Positions 41,599 through 49,652 of a stretch of 64,000 bases of DNA are shown in pieces; position 1 is the stretch's first letter; the number at the start of each line of letters is the position of its first letter. Both the position numbers and the translations under genes were made by a program. The notes under the pieces were generated by a model, which worked only from the letters and a program-made list of their open reading frames with translations, was not told the origin of the DNA and did no database searches. Source of the stretch: Granulosicoccaceae bacterium. GTDB taxonomy: Bacteria; Pseudomonadota; Gammaproteobacteria; Granulosicoccales; Granulosicoccaceae. The stretch lies in NCBI GenBank assembly GCA_020629835.1, contig JAHDCO010000009.1, positions 19,722-83,721 on the forward strand. Direction: 5' to 3'.

Positions 41599-42506
41599 AA
41601 ATTCCAAACTGGCTAACCCCCTGGCTCTTCGTGTTTCTTTGGAGTACCGGGTTCATCGGTTCAAAGCTTGGTGCACCGTACGCTGAACCGCTGACGTTTT
41701 TATGTGTGCGCTTCGCGATCGCGGCTGTGTTATTGGCGTTGCTTGTGCCCATGCTAAAGGAATCGTGGCTGCGTTCGTGGTCGCAAGCCGGTCACGCAGC
41801 GGTGGTTGGCTTGCTATTACATGGGTTGTATCTTGGTGGTGTTTTCATTGCGATTGATCGGGGTGTGAACGCCAGCTTTAGTGCGCTGATCGTGGGGTTG
41901 CAGCCACTACTGACGGTGCTGCTCGCGGCGGTGTGGTTAAAGGAACCTCTTTCCATTTTGAAGATTGCCGGTATTGCACTCGGGCTTGTGGGAGTGGCCC
42001 TTGTCATCAACGATCCAGGCTCAATCATCACTGACCCGGCAGCCGTTTTGAACGCGAAAGATGTCGCTACTTTGGATACCCTTGGTATCGCATTTTGTGT
42101 GCTTGCGCTGGTGGGCATTACTGTTGGCACGCTCTATCAGAAGCGCTATTGCGGGCAAATTCCTCTGGTGTCCGGCGCGGTTGTGCAGTATGCCGCTGTG
42201 GCGATTGTTCTGTACCCAATGATGATGGCATTTGAGCACGAACCCTTACAGTGGTCACCCACCTTTATTTTTGCCATGGTTTGGCTGGTTGTGGTGTTGT
42301 CGCTCGGTGCGGTTTTGCTGCTGATGCGTTTGCTGCGTGAGGGCGAAGCTGGCCAGGTGGCCAGCTTATTTTATTTGGTGCCACCGCTGGTAGCCGTTGA
42401 AGCCTGGCTTTTGTTTGACGAACAAATTGGCTGGGTTGGCATCGCAGGTTTTGTATTCTGTGCGGGCGGTGTTGCCACAGTGATAAAAGCCGGCTCAGCT
42501 CGCTGA
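41577..42506 (+). CDS. EamA (DMT superfamily) transporter
   Basis: 309 residues with ten membrane segments in two EamA repeats (PWLFVFLWSTGFIGSKLGAPYAEPLTFLCVRFAIAA, and a second copy from about residue 160). The start may be GTG 41577 or TTG 41595; either overlaps the nitroreductase gene. DMT carriers export or import small metabolites such as amino acids. The substrate is not predictable. It converges on the glutaredoxin-domain gene with a 12-bp overlap. Confidence 0.85.
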   Translation: MGNPSLLKIPNWLTPWLFVFLWSTGFIGSKLGAPYAEPLTFLCVRFAIAAVLLALLVPMLKESWLRSWSQAGHAAVVGLLLHGLYLGGVFIAIDRGVNASFSALIVGLQPLLTVLLAAVWLKEPLSILKIAGIALGLVGVALVINDPGSIITDPAAVLNAKDVATLDTLGIAFCVLALVGITVGTLYQKRYCGQIPLVSGAVVQYAAVAIVLYPMMMAFEHEPLQWSPTFIFAMVWLVVVLSLGAVLLLMRLLREGEAGQVASLFYLVPPLVAVEAWLLFDEQIGWVGIAGFVFCAGGVATVIKAGSAR

Positions 42507-43130
42507 GGCGGCCGTTTTCACGCTGGGCGATAAGCTGCATTGACCGCGATCCGGGTTCGGCTCTACCGGGGTTTGCACAATATCTTGTAATTCGTTCGCA
42601 CCACCGACGTATTTGCCGTCAAACCAAATCTGCGGCACGGTGATCGGTGTTTTGGGACCAACGATAGGCTTGACTCTACCCAGCATTTCGTACAGCGAAC
42701 CGGGTTGCCTGACTACGTCGTGGTAGGTGTATTCGAAGCCCGCTTTTTCGAGGTAGCCTTTGGCACGGGTGCAGTGGGGGCAACTTTCTTTACCAAACAG
42801 ATGAGTGCCTACCGGTTCTGATTGCTTCACATGCTCAGCGATCACCGCTTCGGTTAACACACCTCGGTTCAACGCGTGGCCCTGACTAACAACACGTCCA
42901 CCGACAATAACAATCGGTGCATGCCACCCTCCCGCTCGCAGTGGGCGCCACCATTCAGATAGCCAATCGTGCATTTCAAGTTCTACCGGAATGTGGGCGA
43001 GATCGGTTGCGAAAGTGTCCTGAATTACATCAACCGTCAGGGAACACTCACCGCAGGGAATATTCACTTTAAAAGGGCCGAATGAACCTGCCCATCGATA
43101 GAGGATGACTTTGACGGGTTTTTGAGACAT
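42495..43130 (-). CDS. Glutaredoxin-domain protein with a second N-terminal thioredoxin-like domain
   Basis: 211 residues. The C-terminal half is a glutaredoxin: FGKESCPHCTRAKGYLEKAGF (CPHC), the ITVPQIWFDGKYVGGANEL cis-Pro and glutathione-site stretch. The N-terminal half has a possible redox pair, IPCGECSL, and the GGRVVSQGHALNRG segment, suggesting an ArsC/thioredoxin-like partner domain. It may reduce disulfides with glutathione. It is probably monocistronic, preceded by an AT-rich promoter region near 43155-43175. Confidence 0.8.
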   Translation of the reverse strand: MSQKPVKVILYRWAGSFGPFKVNIPCGECSLTVDVIQDTFATDLAHIPVELEMHDWLSEWWRPLRAGGWHAPIVIVGGRVVSQGHALNRGVLTEAVIAEHVKQSEPVGTHLFGKESCPHCTRAKGYLEKAGFEYTYHDVVRQPGSLYEMLGRVKPIVGPKTPITVPQIWFDGKYVGGANELQDIVQTPVEPNPDRGQCSLSPSVKTAASAS

Positions 43131-43194
43131 GCGTAATCCTTAAACTGCTTGGTCACAATGTAATTTAAATTATATGGCTCATGAGAGGCTTCGC

Positions 43195-43241
43195 ACAGGC
43201 TTAAGTTCCGCGGCGTTTGGGAATCGCCAGCACAAGCCTGT
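43195..43241 (-). other. Nested inverted repeats after dctD
   Basis: ACAGGCTT (43195-43202) pairs exactly with AAGCCTGT (43234-43241), and inside it GGCG (43212-43215) pairs with CGCC (43225-43228). It sits just after the dctD stop. It may end the dctBD transcript, but there is no U-run. Confidence 0.4.
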
Positions 43242-43248
43242 TACACCG

Positions 43249-44496
43249 CTAGCTCTGAAAGCGACCCCTGTCGATACTGTGGCGCTGCAATTTGTCGTTA
43301 AGCGTACGTCTGGGAATGCCCAGTGCCTGAGCGGCATCGGCCAGACGTCCGCCGTGTTGCGCCAACGCATGCTCAATTAATGACTGTTCAAAGGCCTGCA
43401 CTTGCTGGGTCAGAGATTCCGGTGTTTGTGAGGTGTCCTGCGGTTGCATCAGTTGGGCGAGGCTTCGAGTCTGATACAGCACAAACTGCTCAGCAACTTT
43501 CTCTAGCTCGTAAACATTCCCCGGCCAGTTATGAGTGTGTAGTTGCGCAACGTCCTGAGTACTAATTTCTGGCAGCGCTACATTGAAACGCAATGAGGCA
43601 AGTGTGGCGAAGTGTTCAAACAACAATCCAATATCTTCGCCACGTTCAGCCAGTGGGGGAAGTGAGAGGGTGACCGTGCTTAAGCGATGATGAACGGGTG
43701 CTTGTTTTGGAAAATCGGCCTGCGTTGTCGTGCCAACAACGCGGGTGCTGTTTTCTTGCATGGCATCGGTTAACTGAGTAAGCATTGGGGTGTCAAGATG
43801 ATCGATGCTCTCTAACACCAAGGTGCCGCCTTCGCAGTCTTGCAACCAAGTCGGTAAGTCGTTCGTGTTGGCTAGGTTGGTACAGTCCAATCGGACTAAG
43901 TTCGATGGTGGTTTACGACTTTGTGAATGCAGGCACTGAGCTACGACGCTTTTCCCCGTACCCACCGCTCCTGTGATTAGCACGTTAACGTCCACATCAG
44001 CAAAGCGTTGAATGTCTTCTCGAATTGTCTGTATCGGTTCACTCTGGCCAATCAAGCAATCCTGCATATCCGTGGTATTTCCCAGTGTTTGCCTGAGTTG
44101 CCGGTTGTTGATGATGAGATGACGTTTTTCTTGCGCTCGTGTGATCGTGGTTAACAGGCGCTGCGGTTGAAAGGGCTTTTCAATAAAATCATACGCGCCG
44201 TTTTGCATGGCCTGAACCGCACTATCGATGTCTCCATGACCTGTGATTAAGATCAACGGAATGTCCGGATCAATGTTTTTCACCGCATCCAATACCGCCA
44301 TGCCGTCAAGCGTAGGCATCCTTAGGTCAGAAACCACGACTCCTTTAAAGCTGGGGCCGATTTGATTGATGGCTTCAGCGGCCGATGCGAAGGTTTGTAC
44401 TTCGCAATCGTAAAGGCTTAAATATTGGCTAACCGATTCCCGTAAGGCGGCTTCATCGTCGATGAGTACCACCTGCGTCCTTAAACTCGCTGTCAT
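43249..44496 (-). CDS. dctD: DctD-like response regulator lacking the sigma-54 GAFTGA loop
   Basis: 415 residues. The receiver domain has Asp57 (VVSDLRMP) and Lys107. The AAA+ domain has Walker A GAVGTGKS (176-183), but the region where NtrC-type activators carry ELFGHE-GAFTGA is missing (LDCTNLANTNDLPTWLQDCEGGTLVLES). Walker B reads LVLES instead of LFLDE. A Fis-type helix-turn-helix closes the protein (GRLADAAQALGIPRRTLNDKL). It pairs with DctB, whose stop overlaps its start by 4 bp, and should regulate the divergent TRAP operon. Without GAFTGA it should not activate sigma-54 polymerase. Confidence 0.85.
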   Translation of the reverse strand: MTASLRTQVVLIDDEAALRESVSQYLSLYDCEVQTFASAAEAINQIGPSFKGVVVSDLRMPTLDGMAVLDAVKNIDPDIPLILITGHGDIDSAVQAMQNGAYDFIEKPFQPQRLLTTITRAQEKRHLIINNRQLRQTLGNTTDMQDCLIGQSEPIQTIREDIQRFADVDVNVLITGAVGTGKSVVAQCLHSQSRKPPSNLVRLDCTNLANTNDLPTWLQDCEGGTLVLESIDHLDTPMLTQLTDAMQENSTRVVGTTTQADFPKQAPVHHRLSTVTLSLPPLAERGEDIGLLFEHFATLASLRFNVALPEISTQDVAQLHTHNWPGNVYELEKVAEQFVLYQTRSLAQLMQPQDTSQTPESLTQQVQAFEQSLIEHALAQHGGRLADAAQALGIPRRTLNDKLQRHSIDRGRFQS

Positions 44497-46265
44497 GCCA
44501 CACCAACGGATTGGTACTGTCGAAGCAGTGTCACTTCAAACACAGCGCCCCGGATATCGGTTCGGTTTTTTGCTCTGAGTTGACCGTTCATTTCTTCAAC
44601 GATACCGTGCGCAATTGCGAGGCCCAGGCCTAAGCCTTCACCCATTGGTTTTGTTGTAAAAAAAGGATCGAACACGCGATGGATACGGTTGTCATCTAAG
44701 CCAACACCGTTGTCTGATACGCGTATAACCGCACGGTTATCTTTGCCAGACAATTCAAGCTCAACGCATGCTTCGGGTTGATCTTTGGTTGCGTCCAATG
44801 CATTTCTAATCAAGTTGGATACGACCTGTTCAATACAGGCCTGGTTGCCCACGACCAGTATTTCCTCTTCCGGAGCAACCCAGGCGATCGGTACATTGGG
44901 AGCAATCAACGGCGCGTTGTGGTGTTGCACGAGCGAGTGTAAGCATTGCTTTAGAGCCACCACCGATTGCTGTGTGTCTGATTTTCTTGCAAACACTTTC
45001 AGGTCTCCGGTAAGGCTCGCCATACGATCAGTAACCGACTCCATCGCCGTTAAGTTTTTTAACGCCTCATCGTGTCTGCTGCGTTCTATTAACAAGCGCG
45101 TGCTGGCACTGTAGGTTTTTAGTGCAGACAACGGCTGATTAACCTCGTGTGCAATCGCTGCTGACATCTGACCCATTGCTGCCAGTTTGGATGTTTGTAT
45201 CAGCTCGGACTGTGCCTGGCGAAGATCAGCCTCAGCGCGTTTTCGTTCGGTGACTTCATCTTGCAACTGGTTATTCAAGATGTTTACGCGTTCAGCCTCG
45301 GCGGCAATGAGTCCCAGGCGCTGCTTGCGTCTTCGCTCACGCCAATACAGTAGCCCGAGTAACGCGACCCCGAGTAAGAGCGCCATGGTTAACAACACCC
45401 AGATACCCGTGCGTTTGATTAGCTGTGTATCTACCAATTTAACTAAGCGCCAATCCAGGGTTGTAAACGGCGTACTGTGTTGTACATACCGTGAGCGCAG
45501 CGATTGCAACAATCCGGCCTCAGCAATAGCGGCATTCTGCAGAATGGGCAAGACCGGTAGGGGTTGGTTTGCGTACTTGCGTTCCTGTTTAAATTCCTCT
45601 CGCAACGCGGCGGTTAACGGGGTGGCCGTTTGGTAGCGCATGCTGGGGTCGCTCGCCAGCACCACCACATCATGTTCATCTAACAGTAGCCATTGATCCG
45701 GTGCATTCGACCACTGGTTCTGCAAGGATTGCAAACTTATCTTGACCACGGCAACGCCGACCACGTTCTGCTTCACGATGATCGGTTGGGCAATGTAGTA
45801 ACCCGGCTTACCCGTGGTGATACCGATAGCAAAGTAGTGCGCTTTTCGTTGGTTGATGGCGTTGATGAAATAGGGTCGAAACGCAAACTTATTTCCGATC
45901 AGTGAGTTGCCGGATTCGTAGTCACTGGAAGCGACGGCCAGTGCGTCTTTTCTGAGCACATATAAAATACTGGCTTCAGCGGCAGTCGCTACGTTGAACA
46001 AATACGCGTTAACGCGCTCTTGCACGGCAACATCAAACGGGTCGCTCAGTAGGCGCTGAACATCGGGCTGTTGAGCAACGGCAACCGGTAAGTGGCTCAA
46101 GCGTTCGATGGTGCTGAGAACACGCACTTTTTCCGTGGCCAGACGGGCAGAAGCGGTGGTGTAGGCACGCTGGTGTTGGAGCTGCATGGCGCTTATCGCC
46201 GCAGCGCTACAGAGGGTTATGGCTACGATGACACACAGTAACCAAAGAGAACGACTTGTGGGCAT
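44493..46265 (-). CDS. dctB: DctB-like C4-dicarboxylate sensor kinase
   Basis: 590 residues. Two membrane segments (about 7-27 and 290-312) flank a periplasmic double-PAS sensor, typical of DctB. The cytoplasmic part has a short coiled coil, then the phospho-acceptor His in AAIAHEVNQPLSALK (about residue 370), the N box NLIRNALDA, and ATP-binding DNGVGLDD and GEGLGLGLAIAHGIVEE. The periplasmic stretch FAFRPYFINAINQRKAHYFAIGITTGKPGYY matches DctB ligand-binding motifs for succinate or malate. Expressed with dctD and divergent from dctPQM. Confidence 0.9.
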   Translation of the reverse strand: MPTSRSLWLLCVIVAITLCSAAAISAMQLQHQRAYTTASARLATEKVRVLSTIERLSHLPVAVAQQPDVQRLLSDPFDVAVQERVNAYLFNVATAAEASILYVLRKDALAVASSDYESGNSLIGNKFAFRPYFINAINQRKAHYFAIGITTGKPGYYIAQPIIVKQNVVGVAVVKISLQSLQNQWSNAPDQWLLLDEHDVVVLASDPSMRYQTATPLTAALREEFKQERKYANQPLPVLPILQNAAIAEAGLLQSLRSRYVQHSTPFTTLDWRLVKLVDTQLIKRTGIWVLLTMALLLGVALLGLLYWRERRRKQRLGLIAAEAERVNILNNQLQDEVTERKRAEADLRQAQSELIQTSKLAAMGQMSAAIAHEVNQPLSALKTYSASTRLLIERSRHDEALKNLTAMESVTDRMASLTGDLKVFARKSDTQQSVVALKQCLHSLVQHHNAPLIAPNVPIAWVAPEEEILVVGNQACIEQVVSNLIRNALDATKDQPEACVELELSGKDNRAVIRVSDNGVGLDDNRIHRVFDPFFTTKPMGEGLGLGLAIAHGIVEEMNGQLRAKNRTDIRGAVFEVTLLRQYQSVGVA

Positions 46266-46317
46266 TGTTGAAACCGTGGCAAAAGCCTAGCGTTTAAGCG
46301 ACTCAGTGTGTGCGCTA

Positions 46318-46335
46318 CTGGCGAAAATCCGCCAG
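46318..46335. promoter_or_regulatory. Candidate DctD-binding dyad
   Basis: CTGGCG (46318-46323) and CGCCAG (46330-46335) form an exact inverted repeat with a 6-bp AAAATC centre, in the gap between dctB and dctP. Its form is like DctD upstream sites (GC-rich arms, AT-rich centre). It lies about 146 bp from the dctP start. Confidence 0.45.
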
Positions 46336-46480
46336 AAGAATGCGATCAATCGGCAGATATTCGCTCAAAAGTTGGAAATATCGTCGTGTAAACTGACCGC
46401 GTTGCCAAGCATTGTGAGTGAAGTTTTTGCAGTTTGGCAAGACGAATTTTTGGAAATACCATCACTGAGGAGTGAATAGA

Positions 46481-47476
46481 ATGAAAATGCGTACTAGCGC
46501 ACTGGTGGTCGCCGCGTTGTTACTCGGCGGCGCAGGTCAAGCAGCGGCCGAATGTGACAGTGGCGAATTGAAAATCAAATTCAGTCACGTAACCAATACG
46601 GACAAGCACCCAAAAGGAATTGCGGCCACGTTGCTACAGCAACGAGTCAACGATGAAATGAACGGCGTTGCCTGCATGGAGGTGTTTCCTAACTCCACAC
46701 TGTACAACGATGACAAGGTTCTAGAAGCCATGTTGAATGGCGATGTTCATCTCGCTGCACCGTCGCTGTCTAAGTTCGAGAAATTCACTAAGCAGTTCCG
46801 TTTGTTTGACTTGCCGTTTATGTTTAAAGACATTGCTGCAGTTGATGCGTTTCAAGAATCCGAAGCTGGTCAAGCGTTGAAAGACTCCATGACTCGTCGC
46901 GGTTTACAAGGGCTGGAATTTTGGCACAACGGCATGAAGCAAATCTCTGCCAACAAACCACTGTTAGACCCATCCGATGCGAAAGGCTTGAAGTTTCGGG
47001 TGCAGCCATCCGATGTACTCGTAGCCCAGTTTGAAGCCTTGGGTGCCAACCCGCAGAAGATGGCGTTTAGCGAGGTGTACGGTGCTTTGCAGACCGGCGT
47101 AGTCGATGGCCAGGAAAACACGTGGTCTAACATTTACGGTAAGAAGTTTTTCGAAGTACAGGATGGCGTAACAGAGTCCAACCACGGCATCATCGATTAT
47201 CTGGTTGTGACGTCTAGTGAATGGTGGGAAGGTCTGGATGCTGACGTTCGCGATCAGTTTTCAACCATCTTAAGAGAAGTGACTGAAACTCGAAACGCTG
47301 AGTCGTTTGCCGTTAACGAAGCGAACAAGGAAGCGATCATTGCAGCGGGTGGTGTGGTGAATACACTGACAGCTGAGCAACGAGCTGCCTGGGTTGCTGC
47401 GCTGAAGCCCGTTTGGGATCAGTTTGCAGATGATGTTGGTACGGACATGATTGACGCGGCGCAAACGTTTAACTAA
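46481..47476 (+). CDS. dctP: DctP: TRAP transporter solute-binding protein
   Basis: 331 residues from ATG 46481, placed 8 bp after an AGGAG site (a GTG at 46472 is in frame but overlaps that site). The signal peptide MKMRTSALVVAALLLGGAGQAAA is clear. DctP motifs: FSHVTNTDKHPKG, SKFEKFTKQFRLFDLPFMF, GLKFRVQPSDV with the carboxylate-binding Arg, and GVVDGQENTWSNIY. It captures C4-dicarboxylates in the periplasm. A strong terminator-like hairpin follows before dctQ, which would raise DctP over the membrane subunits. Confidence 0.93.
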   Translation: MKMRTSALVVAALLLGGAGQAAAECDSGELKIKFSHVTNTDKHPKGIAATLLQQRVNDEMNGVACMEVFPNSTLYNDDKVLEAMLNGDVHLAAPSLSKFEKFTKQFRLFDLPFMFKDIAAVDAFQESEAGQALKDSMTRRGLQGLEFWHNGMKQISANKPLLDPSDAKGLKFRVQPSDVLVAQFEALGANPQKMAFSEVYGALQTGVVDGQENTWSNIYGKKFFEVQDGVTESNHGIIDYLVVTSSEWWEGLDADVRDQFSTILREVTETRNAESFAVNEANKEAIIAAGGVVNTLTAEQRAAWVAALKPVWDQFADDVGTDMIDAAQTFN

Positions 47477-47493
47477 AGCCTGCGTTCAGTAAC

Positions 47494-47540
47494 AGCCCGC
47501 ATCCTTTCAGCTTATGGCTGAGGGGTGTGGGCTTTTTTTT
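47494..47540 (+). terminator. Terminator-like hairpin between dctP and dctQ
   Basis: A long stem (AGCCCGCATCC at the 5' side, GGGTGTGGGCT at the 3' side, inner CAGC/GCTG) is followed by eight T (47533-47540). The next gene of the operon starts 16 bp later, so it probably acts as a partial terminator. Confidence 0.85.
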
Positions 47541-47556
47541 ACCCAAGGAAGCTGCT

Positions 47557-48216
47557 ATGTCCGATACCTCATCCAATAAACGCTCGTGGAGCGACGGGTT
47601 AGAAGAAACGTTGATCGCCTTTTTTCTCGGCACCATGACCTTAATTACGTTCGCAAATGTCATCGCACGATTGCGTGATTCCAACATTCTTTGGGCTTTG
47701 GAAGCCACCGTTTTTTTGTTCGCCTTTTTGGTTTTGATGGGCGCATCTTATGCGGTGAAGCATAACTTCCACATTGGTGTGGATGTTCTTGTTCGCCTGT
47801 TTCCAGTACCTATACAAAGAAAAATTGCCTTGTTTGCCGTTGTTGTCTGTATTGCATTCGCGGCGCTGTTGCTCAAGGGCAGCTGGGATTATTGGTGGGC
47901 CTTTGCCAGCAAACGCGCCTTCTATGAGGTGAACGATATTCCGATGCCCGAATTCCTTCAGTTTTTTTCGGAGTGGTTAAATGAGGGGGAGCGGTATGAA
48001 AAGATGCCGCGTTTCATCCCATACACCATATTGCCCATCAGTATGAGTTTGCTGCTGTTCCGATTCCTACAAGCGGGCCTGCGCGTTTGGCGTGGGGAAC
48101 AGTTGCTGTTGATAGAGACACACGATGTCGACGATGTGGAAGAGGTCAATGACGTTCCGTTAACAACATCCAATACAACAGACACTGAAACTAATCGCGG
48201 CGGGGGTGAGCGTTAA
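47557..48216 (+). CDS. dctQ: DctQ: TRAP transporter small membrane subunit
   Basis: 219 residues from MSDTSSNKRS (ATG 47557 with AAGGA upstream; an earlier in-frame GTG lies inside the terminator stem and is rejected). Four membrane segments, with the family motifs ALEATVFLFAFLVLMGASYAVKHNFHIGVDVLV and a C-terminal hydrophilic tail rich in Asp, Val and Thr. It pairs with DctM in the inner membrane to form the Na+-driven transporter. Confidence 0.9.
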   Translation: MSDTSSNKRSWSDGLEETLIAFFLGTMTLITFANVIARLRDSNILWALEATVFLFAFLVLMGASYAVKHNFHIGVDVLVRLFPVPIQRKIALFAVVVCIAFAALLLKGSWDYWWAFASKRAFYEVNDIPMPEFLQFFSEWLNEGERYEKMPRFIPYTILPISMSLLLFRFLQAGLRVWRGEQLLLIETHDVDDVEEVNDVPLTTSNTTDTETNRGGGER

Positions 48217-48218
48217 TC

Positions 48219-49592
48219 ATGGAATCTCTACTGCTCTTTGCCTTCATTATTGCGCTAATGCTCACCGGCGTACCGATCGCTGTTTCGCTCGGTGTTTCAA
48301 GTATTGGGTTCTTACTGCTGCATTCAGATGCCTCTTTGGCGTCCGTTGCGCAGACGCTGTTGTCGGCATTCACGGAACATTTCACGCTACTGGCCATACC
48401 GTTTTTCGTCCTGGCATCAGGCTTCATGTCTACCGGTGGTGTGGCACGCCGCATCATCCGGTTTTCTATCGCGGTGGTTGGTCACGTACGTGGTGGCTTA
48501 GCCATCGCTTCGGTCTTTGCCTGCATGATGTTTGCCGCGTTATCCGGCTCGTCTCCGGCAACCGTTGTGGCTATCGGTACGATCGTTATCGCTGGTATGC
48601 GGCAAGTGGGTTACTCGAAAGAATTCGCTGCTGGGGTTATTTGTAACGCCGGCACACTGGGCATTTTGATACCGCCTTCGATCGTTATGGTGGTGTATGC
48701 GGCGGCCACGGATGTGTCAGTAGGGCGAATGTTCCTGGCGGGTGTGTTCCCCGGTTTAGTTGCTGGCTTAATGCTGATGATTGGTATTTACGTTATCGCT
48801 CGCATCAAAGGGCTACCTAAACAGGCGTGGCGTGGTTGGCGCGAGGTGGCTGTGTCGTTCGCTGATGCTCTGTGGGGCTTATTGCTGATTGTCATCATCT
48901 TAGGTGGTATATACAGCGGTAAATTCACACCTACCGAAGCGGCAGCGGTCGCAGCGATGTACGCGTTTTTTGTCGCGAACTTTATCTACCGGGACATGGG
49001 GCCGTTGTTTCGACCGGATGAAAAACCGCTACCCCTCTGGAAAAAACCTCACAGCGTGGTGACGGTGTGGTTCCACCGGGATACTCGCCAGGTGTTGTTT
49101 GAGTCCGGCAAGTTGACCATCATGCTGATGTTCATCATCGCGAACGCTTTGATATTAAAACACGTGCTTACCGAGGAGCAGGTGCCACAGCAAATCGCTG
49201 AAGCCATGCTGGCCGCTGGCTTGGGGCCCATCATGTTTTTAGTCGTGGTGAATCTGCTGCTACTGATTGGTGGTCAGTTCATGGAACCGTCAGGGCTTCT
49301 CATCATTGTTGCGCCATTGGTGTTTCCAATCGCGATTGAGTTAGGCATTGACCCGATTCACCTTGGCATCATCATGGTGGTGAATATGGAGATTGGCATG
49401 ATTACACCGCCAGTGGGACTGAACTTGTTTGTAACGGCAGGGGTTGCGAAGCTGTCAGTACTGAATGTAGTGAAGGCGGCATTACCGTTTGTGGGCATTC
49501 TGTTCTTGTTCTTAATCCTGGTAACGTACTTTCCACCCTTATCGACCTGGTTACCCACTAAGGTTATGGGGCCGGAAATCATTACTAACTAA
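48219..49592 (+). CDS. dctM: DctM: TRAP transporter large membrane subunit
   Basis: 457 residues with about twelve membrane segments. Motifs typical of DctM: PFFVLASGFMSTGGVARRIIRF, GHVRGGLAIASVFACMMFAALSGSSPATVVAIGTI, GTLGILIPPSIVMVVYA, FTPTEAAAVAAMYAFFV and ITPPVGLNLFVTAG. There is a hydrophilic insert of some 40 residues around 250-290. It is the translocation subunit, 2 bp after dctQ. The operon ends in a strong terminator shared with aceA. Confidence 0.93.
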   Translation: MESLLLFAFIIALMLTGVPIAVSLGVSSIGFLLLHSDASLASVAQTLLSAFTEHFTLLAIPFFVLASGFMSTGGVARRIIRFSIAVVGHVRGGLAIASVFACMMFAALSGSSPATVVAIGTIVIAGMRQVGYSKEFAAGVICNAGTLGILIPPSIVMVVYAAATDVSVGRMFLAGVFPGLVAGLMLMIGIYVIARIKGLPKQAWRGWREVAVSFADALWGLLLIVIILGGIYSGKFTPTEAAAVAAMYAFFVANFIYRDMGPLFRPDEKPLPLWKKPHSVVTVWFHRDTRQVLFESGKLTIMLMFIIANALILKHVLTEEQVPQQIAEAMLAAGLGPIMFLVVVNLLLLIGGQFMEPSGLLIIVAPLVFPIAIELGIDPIHLGIIMVVNMEIGMITPPVGLNLFVTAGVAKLSVLNVVKAALPFVGILFLFLILVTYFPPLSTWLPTKVMGPEIITN

Positions 49593-49596
49593 GCAA

Positions 49597-49628
49597 AAAA
49601 AGGACGGTCTGAATTGACCGTCCTTTTT
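49597..49628. terminator. Bidirectional terminator between dctM and aceA
   Basis: A perfect 13-bp stem (AAAAAGGACGGTC at 49597-49609 against 49616-49628) with a 6-base loop and A/T tails on both sides lies between convergent genes. It works in both directions by its symmetry. Confidence 0.93.
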
Positions 49629-49652
49629 AATAACAACCGGTTCGATAAAAGC

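Noticed and set aside
46277..46291. TGGCAAAAGCCTAGC, close to a sigma-54 -24/-12 element
   Set aside because: It lies upstream of the DctD-like dyad and about 190 bp from dctP, the -12 part is TAGC rather than TTGC, and the linked DctD lacks GAFTGA.
46433..46455. TTTGGCAAG followed by TTTTTGG as a second sigma-54 candidate
   Set aside because: No GC at the required distance from the GG, so it does not meet the core requirement.
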